Assembly (NCBI RefSeq): GCF_001540865.1
Contig: NC_033621.1
Span: 24,252,372 to 24,316,371 of the forward strand
Length of the DNA: 64,000 bases
Direction of reading: 5' to 3'
Source: Ananas comosus
Lineage: Eukaryota; Streptophyta; Magnoliopsida; Poales; Bromeliaceae
Shown: positions 51,101 to 61,558 of the stretch, one piece after another
Position numbering within the stretch: position 1 is the first letter of the stretch
Layout: the number at the start of each line of letters is the position of its first letter
Made by a program: the position numbers and the translations under genes
The notes under the pieces: model-generated
Told to the model about the DNA's origin: nothing
The model's input: the letters and a program-made list of their open reading frames with translations, nothing else
The model's database searches: none

Positions 51101-51591
51101 AGTGTATGACATGAAAACACCAGTTAAAATTCAGTTTAACAAACTGTAATTAAGATATATTTTCGTACCCCAAAAAAAAAAAAGGTAACTGAGCCTTAAT
51201 GCAGCTGGAAGAGAGCAGCCAGGGCAGTGTTGAGCTGCAAGTGTGGGAGCACGGCGCAAACCAGCTTGGAGGAGGATACGACCGCCAACAGTCGCCTCAG
51301 GAGCCGCACGGCAACGGATTCTTCCACCCCTTGGAGTGTGAACCCTCCCTGCATATCGGGTATGCTTATTATTATGCCCTTAATTCAAGGATAATATTCC
51401 AATCTAAGATTTGCAAAAGGATTTCAAAGAAGCACCAATTAATGTTGCAAAATACGAAAGAAAGATCATGGTTCTTGTGCGAAAATGCCTTTAATATATC
51501 TTTTGTTTTTCATGTTTACTCCAGGTACCATCATGATCAGATGCCTGGCACAAGTGTGGCAACCTTCATGCCTCCAGGATGGTTACCTTGA
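39604..51591 (+). CDS. SEP3: SEPALLATA3/AGL9-type MADS-box transcription factor
   Basis: E-class floral homeotic factor that forms tetramers with other MADS proteins and binds CArG boxes. Eight exons: 39604-39788, 43719-43797, 49878-49948, 50025-50124, 50538-50579, 50677-50718, 51205-51359, 51525-51591. All junctions are GT..AG, and 741 nt give 246 residues without breaks. Residues 1-60 are the MADS domain ([20 protein letters not shown]...). The K-box spans about 88-173 ([20 protein letters not shown], then [20 protein letters not shown]). The C-terminal SEP motifs are [16 protein letters not shown] (about 210-226) and TFMPPGWLP at the end. K-box and C-terminal motifs match the SEP3 clade (Arabidopsis SEP3, rice MADS7/8) rather than the LOFSEP clade. 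The gene is 12 kb long. Intron 1 (3.9 kb) has a TRIM-like element, and intron 2 (6.1 kb) is mostly an antisense copia element. Coding sequence and splice sites look intact. Confidence 0.96.
41131..41362. repeat. Tandem duplication, 118-bp unit, in SEP3 intron 1
   Basis: Two copies start TCAACACTAGTCCTTCACAA at 41131 and 41249. They share GAATTCCTTTGA, CACAAGCATAAGA, TTTACAAGTACA and CAGC...AAGGGCTC. A (CT)n run follows copy 2 (about 41361-41381). Confidence 0.85.
42131..42183. repeat. (GA)n microsatellite in SEP3 intron 1
   Basis: About 26 GA units, preceded by a (GC/AC)-rich alternating tract (GCGCACGCGCGCACACATC). It is purine-rich on the sense strand, lies within the long first intron and is likely length-variable. 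Confidence 0.9.
42359..42972 (+). mobile_element. TRIM-like LTR element with three LTR pieces
   Basis: LTR-like unit 1 spans 42359-42514 (TATAACGCCCCAATAGTCCC ... GGGTTGTTACA). It is followed at once by TGGTATCAGAGCC (42517-42529), a primer site complementary to initiator tRNA-Met. A second, 5'-truncated LTR (about 42632-42712) is followed by TGGTATCAGAACC (42715-42727). A third, complete LTR lies at 42820-42972, preceded by a purine tract (ACGGGGGAG). No coding capacity is present. This is the layout of terminal-repeat retrotransposons in miniature that have recombined or nested. No target duplication was found. Confidence 0.75.
44044..44710 (-). repeat. 3' LTR of the copia element
   Basis: A 667-bp LTR with TG...CA ends. 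The adjacent purine tract GAGGGAAAG, read on the minus strand just inside at about 44713-44723, is the polypurine tract. It is 12 bp shorter than its partner because of an indel in a CTT-rich run near 44490. Confidence 0.92.
44727..47938 (-). pseudogene. copia pol: protease, integrase, RT, RNase H (broken)
   Basis: Minus-strand pieces in order. 47938-46817 carries the protease motif with D-A-G where families have D-[S/T]-G, the GAG-pre-integrase/zinc part (LWHRRLGH), and the integrase catalytic D, D, E region ([24 protein letters not shown]). 46934-46575 is a shifted frame with the integrase end ([10 protein letters not shown]), reaching a long A-run at about 46600-46614. 46534-45038 carries the reverse transcriptase ([20 protein letters not shown]) and the start of RNase H (YTDADMAGD). 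45116-44727 is a further shifted frame with the RNase H end (YCDSQSAI). At least two frameshifts, the A-run and the altered protease site show it is inactive. Confidence 0.9.
47972..48748 (-). pseudogene. copia gag with in-frame stop
   Basis: The minus-strand UBN2-type gag starts at 48748 ([14 protein letters not shown]). It has a conserved helical capsid-like part ([20 protein letters not shown]) and, near the end, a zinc knuckle [18 protein letters not shown] at 48308-48310 interrupts the frame after LLSSLPDS. The same frame continues beyond it to 47972. Confidence 0.9.
48787..48816 (-). other. copia primer-binding site
   Basis: Directly inside the 5' LTR, the minus strand reads AGTAGTATCAGAACCAAACT. 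It resembles the initiator tRNA-Met site TGGTATCAGAGC with two or three mismatches. Confidence 0.8.
48817..49495 (-). repeat. 5' LTR of the copia element
   Basis: A 679-bp LTR with TGTTG...CAACA ends next to the TTAGT duplication (49496-49500). It carries the promoter of the element, so any read-through would run antisense into SEP3 intron 2 and exon 2. Confidence 0.92.
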
Positions 51592-52296
51592 AAACTTGAA
51601 CACTTCACCTCTTTAAGAAGAAGTGTATGAACGAAGAAGCAAATTCAGAACTAAAAAGCAAATATTTATATGTATTTTGGTGTGGCCAAACAAACTTTTT
51701 TTATTTTTAGTTTTCCTAGGTAAGCTCCATCTTGTTGTACTTGCTAGAGCCTGTTAATTGGTGCTTAATTATATATTTCTCAGTATAAAACTGCGGTAGC
51801 TTAATTTATGGCTACTATATATGTAAGTTTATGTGGTATGAACCTCAGCATCAAAAGGCTATTAGATTATGAACAACTCTCTTTGTGATGTGTAAGGTTA
51901 TATCATGTGGAGTAATCAACAACTCTTGTAATATTATTATAACTCACATCCAACACTTTATATTTTGATACTGAGCAATACCATTGGATATGATCTGTAC
52001 TATTTGAAATATTTCTTCAGCACACGAAATAAAACATGTGTTTAGTGAAATATGTCCAATATTTTTTTAAAAATTCATTATCAACATTCTTCTATTCATC
52101 TACCTTCATTTAGGTAATTAAATTGCTTGCCACTTGAATGTATCTTTTCTTAGAGAAAACAAAATTCTCGTGGTAATGTAGAATCGCGACAAAGAATTTT
52201 CCAGTTCAAAACTCAAATCCAAGCTAATGGAGAGTACGCGGCTGTAGAAAATTAATATCATCCATGTTGCCTGTGGTCCACACACAAATTTATTAC

Positions 52297-53063
52297 TAGT
52301 GTTTGAAAAGACGTGAGGGGCACAGAGGTGCTAAAACCTTCTGGAGCTAGGGGCGAGACGCGCGCCTCAAGAAAATGAGGCGCGCATGTAATAAAAATAA
52401 AATATTCTTAGTAATTAAACCTACTTTAATTTGATATTCTATATGTATAAAAAGAATCTAAAATAATCATGCAAAAATAACCATAAAAAATATAAAGAAA
52501 AGTACAGCATATAGGTTTTCAAATTTAATATATATATATATATATATTTTTTAATTTTCAACTTAAAATTTAAAAGTGATTGTGCCGCCGATGCTCATAT
52601 TTAGTTGTTCTTCAAGCATCATTCTCATCCTCATCTTCATCGCTTTGAGCTTAAAATTTAAAATTGATTGTGCTGCTTATTCCTGTTGCCGTTGCTGTTG
52701 GCCTACCTGCTGCCTGTTGCTTTCTGTCGCTGTCACTGCTGCTGGTTGATGTTCAAGAGGGATGGGATGGGATGGGATGGGATGGGAGGTGGGAGAACAC
52801 GAGGGGGAGAAGGACGGCTCACTTTTTAAGTTCTTTTTGTGTTATTTTTAGCGTTTCTTGAAATTTACAAACGAGTTAAAATATAATGATCAGACTCAGA
52901 ACCCTATATGACGAGAACTTGAACCCCATAACTCTCAAAACTTAAAACATTACGAGGTGCGCCTGAGGAGCGCCTTGGAGCCTAGGTGCGCACCTCAGTG
53001 AGTGCGCCGCGGCTCACTGTTGCTGAGGCGCTCACCTCCTCAGGTGTTCTTTTTCAAACACTG
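52297..53063. mobile_element. hAT-like non-autonomous element (tentative)
   Basis: The ends are inverted: TAGTGTTTGAAAAGA on the left and CAGTGTTTGAAAAAGA at the right end read from minus. Both are followed by GC-rich 'GAGGCGC' text typical of plant repeats of this type. The flanks TTATT-AC and TTATTGAC could be a decayed 8-bp duplication. Inside is a (GGGAT)n run at about 52761-52787. No transposase frame is seen. Confidence 0.6.
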
Positions 53064-53954
53064 TTATTGACTAATACGAAGCAAATATTTCATAGGTTTC
53101 TTGAAATGAATATTGATCAGCTGAATGATAATGAAGTAGGGCAAGAGAAATGTTAGATTTGTTATTTCTAACGCGGCACTAGCACAAGGTATGTTAGCGT
53201 CTTCGCCGTGCAATTCTCACTAGGCCTATTTCACCGACTTAAATGAGTGGCTTCGGCCAGGACTCACAATGTTGCTACATGATTATGCAGCAATTTTTCA
53301 ATCATCCTTATTTGTTGCTCTGTTCAGCTTTTTAGTCTTTCGTGCGCATGCTTGGAAGATAGAATACAAATCCCTCAACTAAAAACTGTCATCACTCTCC
53401 CTTTTCTGGACTTTTCTTCTTTAAATAAGATGCAATTAAACTGTCTCATAATCTCTTCTAGATCACATTATCTGAACCTGCAACAAAAGAGAGAATATTA
53501 CGTGACAGTTATCTAATATCGCAGGAGCAGGGTACATATTAGCCGGACAGTTATGTTGAATATAAATGTTACTTTGTCGATGGCTGTGTATGCATTTTTC
53601 ATAAAGAGGGGAAAATTTTTATAACCTCGAAGATCGGATGCTCATTTAAATGCACACAACTAGCTAGTGACAACGAACAACCTGAAATATAAAGCCTCAG
53701 AACAAGTAACAGCTAGCTAAATCCTGTTTGAGTACAGGTTTAGAAAGGAAAAAAGAGTTCTCTGGCATTGTAATGACTAATGAGTAAATAATAATTCTTT
53801 TGACTGCTTTTTAATTTTTTTTTTTTTTCTTTGAAGTTAAGAAAGATGTCGTTTCGCGTCTGACTAGGTTGCATTGCAGGATAACTGACATACATAGCCC
53901 AGTTGACTCTGCTGATGCGTTCAAAATCTGAATTTCTGTTTTCTTTTCCTCTTA
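53064..53954. other. Gene-free sequence
   Basis: No gene, terminal repeats or recognisable repeats were identified in this stretch downstream of the SEP3-like gene. A poly-T run lies at 53816-53828. Confidence 0.5.
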
Positions 53955-54187
53955 GGCTTCGTTTGGAATTGCGGCCGGGAGATTATGTTACGTGCGGTAA
54001 GAAACGATGATGGAAAAATACCCTATTTGTTTCCGTACGTAATATTGCGTTCCGCATATTGCGATTAATCGGTTACGATATATTTTCTACGGTCCCATCG
54101 GAGAGCACAGAAATATATCCCTACATACTTTTTCTCAACTCCATCCTATTTAATAGCGTTAGATAGATCTCAATACCAAACTAAGCC
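53955..54187. mobile_element. Tourist-like MITE (PIF/Harbinger)
   Basis: A 233-bp element with inverted ends (GGCTTCGTTTGGAATTG on the left; GGCTTAGTTTGGTATTG at the right end read from minus), flanked by a TTA target duplication at 53952-53954 and 54188-54190. TIR type and a TTA duplication are characteristic of Tourist MITEs. It is non-coding. Confidence 0.82.
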
Positions 54188-55355
54188 TTATTGTTTGCAT
54201 AATAAGCAATGCATATATGATCATCTTGCTGTTGAAACAGGGAAAACAGTGGCGCGAAGATAGGGAGAAACTGTTGCAGTGCAATAGGGAAACACTGATT
54301 GTCTGTATAAACCTGCAGCAGAGCAAGGAGAAGAATCAGTGAAGAGTTACTGAAATGACTGAATCCTTCAGCANTTGGAAACTTCACTTCAGCAGCATTT
54401 GGATGGCCAAATTAAGAAAGTGTATATTAATCATCTCATTGCTCATATTTTAAGTTGCCTTTATCCTGGGCAAGCTTTTGATAAATATATACATTCAGGA
54501 GAAGAATACTAACATTCCCAAATGTTTGTGAGTTGTAGTCCAAGATTCAACTTTGTAACTGTAATAAGATTACCTTCCTATTCCAAGCATATTTCTCTAT
54601 GCCGGTGAACTCGAACTACGATTCATTACAGCTAAAATCATAGAACTTATCTAAACTATGAATCATTCTGAATTGGCTACATAATTTTTCAAAACTTTGA
54701 CGTCAGTCAATGACATATTGACTTCGAAATTTAAGCTAATCTTACTTGAATAAATTTGTAGTTGCAAGAACTGCGTGCATGAAGTTATACGATGCATTCA
54801 GATTTTAAAGTCAAAATATCGCTGATTAACTCAAATTAAACAAACTAAAAGATTAGATACTAAAATCAAAATTTTAAAAAGTTAAATAATCAACTCAAAA
54901 TGGTTCATAATTCATGCAAGTTCTGTGCGTTTGATGATTTTAGACCGATAATTTGTGCTACACCAGCACTGTTAGAGATAATGCTAATGATAAAAATTAG
55001 ATCATGATTAGATTATTTGATCTTATCTATTATTAGATTTGGTTATTTAAATTGTGATTAAGATGAAATCAAATCAAGAGTAGGATTTTGCATAATTAGT
55101 TATAAATAGAGAAGCTGGGATCATTGTGGCTAATGAAGCCGGCATTAATTAAGTTCAAGTTAATTAGTGGTCGCCACCACCGTATGGACACATGCATCAA
55201 GGTATGGTTGTTAACTGATAACGTATTAAATTCTTTAATTTCTCTTCTTTCTCTTTTCTTTTTTCTATTTTGCTTTCTGTGAAGATCTCTATATATCATA
55301 ACAAGTATATAGAACATATTTGTTGGAGGCCCACCACGGTAACAAACACACAGTG
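54188..55355. other. Gene-free sequence with N
   Basis: No gene is supported. The N at 54374 sits between TTCAGCA and TTGGA, and TTCAGCAGCATTTGGA recurs about 25 bp later, so this may be another imperfect join. The remainder is AT-rich without element ends. Confidence 0.5.
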
Positions 55356-55361
55356 GCTTAG

Positions 55362-55892
55362 TGTCACGGACAAAATGTTTTCCGTTGACTTCTCTTTGAC
55401 AGTGGCCCAACTTCGCTAGCGGAGCATGTCGTTAAAGAGACCTGAACCCAACCCACTGTGGGGAGACGAAGGATTTTGTAACCTTTCCCATCAATGATGA
55501 AAACTTAAGGGTTATGAAACTCTCATGAGTTATGGGGTGACTTTTGGGCTTATGGCTCATTATGAGGGCGAGTTAATATGTCTCATAATGAGAGAGTTAG
55601 CGTGTGTCTAGGTTCATTGTATTTAGGAGCTTATAAGTAGTGGGGTTTTGGTTAAGGTCAAGACACACAAGAGAGAGTGTGTGTATGTGTGGGTTGTAAT
55701 CTCTTTTCTAAGTAGTATAGTACTTAGCTTTTTGAGTGAACTTCTGCCTCTCTCTCTAAGTCATTTCCTTTGCATACTTAGTCGTTGGACGCAAAGGTCC
55801 GGACTAGCAACAGGAACGAAGACTTGCCCATCTTCGAGCAGGAAGGCGGGCGCCGCACGGGCTTTGCAAACAGAAACGCTAAGGCCGTGACA
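55362..55892 (+). mobile_element. Solo LTR, 531 bp
   Basis: Starts TGTCACGG and ends CCGTGACA, an 8-bp perfect inverted terminus of LTR type. It is flanked by a direct repeat, GCTTAG, at 55356-55361 and 55893-55898. No primer site, internal region or second LTR is nearby. A TATA-like CTTATAAGTA lies at about 55630-55639 and a (GT)n-like tract follows, consistent with an LTR promoter; orientation is inferred from it. It probably formed by recombination between two LTRs. Confidence 0.8.
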
Positions 55893-56126
55893 GCTTAGGC
55901 AGGAAATCATGGGACAAGCATGATTCAACGGGCTGTATGACTTACTTTGCAGAGACATGTAGCAAGTAGTACATCTTTACATGCGCTTAAGCGAATTCGG
56001 AGTTACATAAACACATGGTTAATTCTGGAGGAATATGTATTAATTACTTCAACGCAGATTCAGATCTTCGTGGCGTTAGAACTTTTTTATGGTAAAATTA
56101 AACACGAAAACAAATACATGCGTTAA

Positions 56127-57328
56127 GAGCCTGTTTGGATACACAGTAAAATATCTCCACGGAATTTATAAACTGTGGTTTCGGTCTAGATAAAATAGAG
56201 AATCCTGCAACTCTAAAAAATTCCACGGATTCAATTTTTAAACTGTTTGGATACGCATTGTACAATTTCACAGGATTTTTCCAAATTTTAAGATTAAAAG
56301 TTAAAATTTAAAATTTCAAAAAAAATTTAAAATTTAAAATTTGATATGTGAAATGTGAAATTTTGAATTTTGAATTTTAAATTTGAAATTTTCAAATTTT
56401 AAATTAACAAATTTAAAATTTAAAATTTAAAAATCTAAATTTAATTTTTAAATTTTTAAATTTTTAAATTTAAAATTTTAAAATAAAAAATTTAAAATTT
56501 AAAATTTGAAATTAAGATTTTACAATTTCAAAATAAATTTAAATTTTAAAGTTTAACATTTTGAAATTTGAACTATATGACTTGAAATTTGAATTTCAAA
56601 TTTTAAAATTTGAAATTGAAATTAAAATTTTATAATTTAATTTTAAAGTTAGAATTTTAAAAATTTAAAGCTTTAAATTAAATTTAAAATTTATAATTTA
56701 AAAATGTTTAAAATTTAAAATTTATTTTTAGTTAAATTAAAATTTAATATAAATTCTGAAATTTTAAATTTTAAATTTTAAATTTAGAATTTTAAATTTT
56801 AAATTTTAAATTTAAAAAAAATAAATTTAAAATTTAAAGTTTAAAATTTGAAATTTGAAATTTAAATTTGAAATTTGAAATTTGAAATTTAAATTTGAAA
56901 TTTGAAATTTAAAATTTAAATTTGAAATTTAAATTTGAAATTTGAAAATTTAAAATTTGAAATTTAAAGTTTGAAATTTAAAATTTAAAATTTAAAATTT
57001 AAAATTTTAATTTAAAATTTCAAATGTGATATTTCAAATTTCAAATTTTAAATTTTAAATTTTAAATCTATATTGAAATTTAAAATTTTATGTTGAAATT
57101 TAAAAGTTAGAACTTGATGCATTTTTTTAATAAGGGAGCTCAAGAATGGTGGAATTTTTTTCCTTTGGTAAGAGTGGATTATATTTTTACTCTATTTTTT
57201 GGACTATAGTTTAACTATACTCCAAAAATTACGTTATTTTTTTCCTCCCAAACGCTTCATAGGATATTTTTCCTACCGCCGTAGCATAGTTTAACTATGC
57301 TACGTTTTCAGGAGTATCGAAACGGGCC
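56127..57328. mobile_element. Harbinger-like element with low-complexity core
   Basis: Inverted ends GAGCCTGTTTGGATAC on the left and GGCCCGTTTCGATACTCC at the right end read from minus, with a TAA target duplication at 56124-56126 and 57329-57331. The core, about 56280-57110, is almost entirely permutations of AAATTT, AAAATTT and GAAATTT. That suggests expansion by slippage inside a shorter MITE. No transposase is present. Confidence 0.7.
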
Positions 57329-57331
57329 TAA

Positions 57332-58053
57332 GACATTCAAAAAAACCACAATCTCGTTTCGGGCCTGGTAGAATTTCTAACCAGGCCTTACTTAACTCAG
57401 CACGAAAAAGCGAGAGGAAAAAAATTGGGCCCAAGTCCTGTAAAGCCCAAATGAAACTTTAGGGTACAAAAATATCCAATTGTAAGCTTTTATTTCTGAA
57501 ATTAAATACACTTGCCGTTGTGGCACTACTAAGTAAAGGTGGTAAATTATTTACTGCTTTTAGAAATGTAGTGAATCACTAATAATGATAAACAATTCAC
57601 AACATTCACGTAAAATATATATTCACAGCACCTTAATATTTTGAAACAAATGGTGAATAATTTGTCGTATGCAGAAAATGGTGATTCTAATTTTATAAGT
57701 AATAATTTTTTAAAACTTATTTTTTATAATTATAATATTTTATGAGTTATTTTTTATGAAAAAGGTTTGCAAATATTTAGAATCCAGGGACTCATTTGTA
57801 TATTCAAAGCACGTATATAGAGTGAGACTACTATGCTATCGGAAGCATGGGGCCTTCCGTGCTTCCAGCTCATTTTTGATGTTGCGACTTTCGAATCATC
57901 GATCGGTTCCGTTAAACTTGATCTAGAATATTTGGAGTACCTAGAAAATAAATTTTATGATTTTACGATATCATTTGCTTAGTGAACGAAGGAGCTTAAA
58001 ATCAACGGCTGAAAATAAAAATCTTATAAAATGTGATAATATGACATTAAAAT
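57332..58053. other. Gene-free sequence up to N
   Basis: No gene is supported between the Harbinger-like element and the N at 58054. The text is AT-rich. Confidence 0.5.
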
Positions 58054-58934
58054 NCGGCGCGGCCTCAGCAGAGTCGGAGGATTTGGGTCGAGGCAGGGGA
58101 GAGGGGCTCGTTGCCGGCGACGTCGCCGGAGCGGACGAAGGCGACGTCGCCGGGGCAGGGGTGGCGTTTCCGCCTCTGCCGCTCTCTGGGAAGAGAAAGG
58201 AAAAAAGAACGACAAAAAAAAAAGAAGAAAGAGAAAAAGGTACAAGGGCATTTTGGTCAGTTTGCTGAAAAAGCGGACCGAATCTGCAAAAACGAAAAAG
58301 GTGGCCTGATTTTGCAAAAGCCTAAAATAAGTGGATTTTTTATGCAAATTGGCCATCTTTAATTGAAAAGCTAAAAAATAATATCAAATGTAATTAAGAA
58401 AAATATATTTAATATATTATTATTATTATTATTATTAATTATGGTTAAGACTTGAAACATTATTCACATGGCAACTTGTGATTTAACGTGAAGCCAAGCT
58501 TAATTTTCGTCTTTACAGTTTTGCAGACGCTTATTTTAAAGAATCTGCTGGAATCATTTTAAGAAGCTCTGAAGTTATATTTTTTTAGGATAAAATCGAG
58601 AAATAATAGTGATTCAGCTAAATATCACTTCTTTTTTCTTTTCTTTTTTTTCGCTTTCTCTTCGAATTCACTATTTTTATTGTCTCTTTATTAGCTACTA
58701 GTTATTCTCCATTTCAATTAGGATAGAATATGAAAGAATTTGAATATTAAGTTTTACATTAATATATAACAATTCTTTTGAAGGTTGTATATATATGTGT
58801 ATTTAATTATTATAGTCATTAAGTTTTTCAGATTAATATAGTAATCTAAATTGAGAAAGCCAAAAGTCTTTAAGTATAAATAAAGTTTTTTCTCCTATAA
58901 CTATAATGGCTATCAATTTTGTCTTTAATTTTAA

Positions 58935-60099
58935 CTAGCGATGTACCCGCACTTTGCCGCGAATACAATAGGTATATCGTTAATTATATTATAAAATATA
59001 GTATTCTATTAAATATATACATTAAATATATATTTGTATCAACATCTCATTTCACAATATAAAATTTTATTACAGATTTTATCTTTAGGTATTTGATAGT
59101 TTTTATTTAAATTCTTGGTGTTCCGTAAACTTTCAATATTTTCTGAAGAAAAAAGAAAAATTTGTAATTAGCTTATTTTTAGGCTAGTTTGTCCAAAAAA
59201 TACATATCCTTTTTTTTTTATTTTTTTAAATTATTATTCTTCAACGTCTATTTAGATTATTTTTTGTCGACCCATGCAAATAATATCGAGAATTAAAAAT
59301 ATTACGTAAAAAGTAGTTACTTGATTTGTAGGTTTTTCGTTTGACCAGCCTGCAAAGAACAAAAAATAGGAAGAAAAAGAGTATCAAAATAATTAGTTAC
59401 ATGTTTTGGAATGAATTCGAGAATGACTTCGTAAGAATAATTTATTTTACTTAATAAATAGTTTTCACTATATTACAATCGTTAAATTTACAAAATGTCA
59501 CGAACTAAAAGATATAAATCAATTAAATGCATATAAAAAAGAATAAATTTTCAAAGAAGAATATACCTGATAGAGGATTGAAAGAAGGAACTACTGTAAA
59601 ATGGTTGAAAATTACCACAAATGATAATTTTTCTATTTTTTGTTTTACCAAAAGAGTTAAAAATTTGTAACTAAGCCATGTAGGAAAATAAATTTGCAGG
59701 TGTCAACATAAAAAACCTGCAAGTGGCGAAAAAAAAATCCAAGTGTCAAAAAATAATATAGCTGTCAGAGCGGGAGAGAGAAGGAGAGAGTTTTGGGGAC
59801 GTGTCATTTTGAGAATCCTCCAAACTCTCTTTTCATGTCAACAAATATGCAAAGAACAAATGCACCAAAATTTCCCCTATGAACCATATATGTATCGACA
59901 ATCAATTGTCCATGGTGCATCAGGAACACCAAAAACAACCCTAGAACACATGCAGTCCATTATGCAGCAGGTGCACATAAGGTAGCCCGACTAAATGTCA
60001 CAACATATTAACCTAACGCTACGGTTTACGGTGCAATAATCGAAAGACATGTGACAATATTTGAACCTAACTCCACGGACTTTAGTATATAGTAATAGA
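58935..60099 (-). mobile_element. Helitron, mirrored copy in left palindrome arm
   Basis: The exact mirror of the right-arm Helitron (60394-61558). Read on the minus strand it starts TC at 60099 and ends CTAG at 58935. Because it is part of the palindrome it is not an independent insertion. Confidence 0.75.
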
Positions 60100-60221
60100 T
60101 TAGAATGAAAAATAAAAAAACATGAGCTTCAAGTTTTAATATTTAGCAAAATAATAAGAGGCTATTATATAAATTGAAAGTTCACCACGTGGTGGCTTAT
60201 GACTCATTTGGAAATCATGTC

Positions 60222-60223
60222 TC

Positions 60224-60269
<46 letters not shown>

Positions 60270-60271
60270 GA
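60222..60271. repeat. (AT)n at palindrome centre
   Basis: About 20 AT units flanked by CCCA and TGGG, the symmetric centre of the palindrome. It is cruciform-prone in DNA and prone to hairpin artefacts in sequencing. Confidence 0.9.
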
Positions 60272-60393
60272 GACATGATTTCCAAATGAGTCATAAGCCA
60301 CCACGTGGTGAACTTTCAATTTATATAATAGCCTCTTATTATTTTGCTAAATATTAAAACTTGAAGCTCATGTTTTTTTATTTTTCATTCTAA

Positions 60394-61558
60394 TCTATTA
60401 CTATATACTAAAGTCCGTGGAGTTAGGTTCAAATATTGTCACATGTCTTTCGATTATTGCACCGTAAACCGTAGCGTTAGGTTAATATGTTGTGACATTT
60501 AGTCGGGCTACCTTATGTGCACCTGCTGCATAATGGACTGCATGTGTTCTAGGGTTGTTTTTGGTGTTCCTGATGCACCATGGACAATTGATTGTCGATA
60601 CATATATGGTTCATAGGGGAAATTTTGGTGCATTTGTTCTTTGCATATTTGTTGACATGAAAAGAGAGTTTGGAGGATTCTCAAAATGACACGTCCCCAA
60701 AACTCTCTCCTTCTCTCTCCCGCTCTGACAGCTATATTATTTTTTGACACTTGGATTTTTTTTTCGCCACTTGCAGGTTTTTTATGTTGACACCTGCAAA
60801 TTTATTTTCCTACATGGCTTAGTTACAAATTTTTAACTCTTTTGGTAAAACAAAAAATAGAAAAATTATCATTTGTGGTAATTTTCAACCATTTTACAGT
60901 AGTTCCTTCTTTCAATCCTCTATCAGGTATATTCTTCTTTGAAAATTTATTCTTTTTTATATGCATTTAATTGATTTATATCTTTTAGTTCGTGACATTT
61001 TGTAAATTTAACGATTGTAATATAGTGAAAACTATTTATTAAGTAAAATAAATTATTCTTACGAAGTCATTCTCGAATTCATTCCAAAACATGTAACTAA
61101 TTATTTTGATACTCTTTTTCTTCCTATTTTTTGTTCTTTGCAGGCTGGTCAAACGAAAAACCTACAAATCAAGTAACTACTTTTTACGTAATATTTTTAA
61201 TTCTCGATATTATTTGCATGGGTCGACAAAAAATAATCTAAATAGACGTTGAAGAATAATAATTTAAAAAAATAAAAAAAAAAGGATATGTATTTTTTGG
61301 ACAAACTAGCCTAAAAATAAGCTAATTACAAATTTTTCTTTTTTCTTCAGAAAATATTGAAAGTTTACGGAACACCAAGAATTTAAATAAAAACTATCAA
61401 ATACCTAAAGATAAAATCTGTAATAAAATTTTATATTGTGAAATGAGATGTTGATACAAATATATATTTAATGTATATATTTAATAGAATACTATATTTT
61501 ATAATATAATTAACGATATACCTATTGTATTCGCGGCAAAGTGCGGGTACATCGCTAG
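60394..61558 (+). mobile_element. Helitron, 1165 bp, non-autonomous
   Basis: Starts TCTATTACTATATACTAAAG at 60394 and ends CTAG at 61558, between host A (60393) and T (61559). Near the 3' end is a GC-rich, partly self-complementary stretch, CGCGGCAAAGTGCGGG, followed by TACATCG and CTAG. The 5' end is nearly the same as that of the Helitron at 25226-26336, so they are likely one family. No Rep/helicase is present. An 80-residue open frame on the opposite strand (60508-60750) has no recognisable domain. Confidence 0.78.

Noticed and set aside
59743..60750. Pair of identical 80-residue frames on opposite strands
   Set aside because: They are the same sequence mirrored in the palindrome and lie antisense in a Helitron. 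No domain is recognisable, so they are not counted as two genes.
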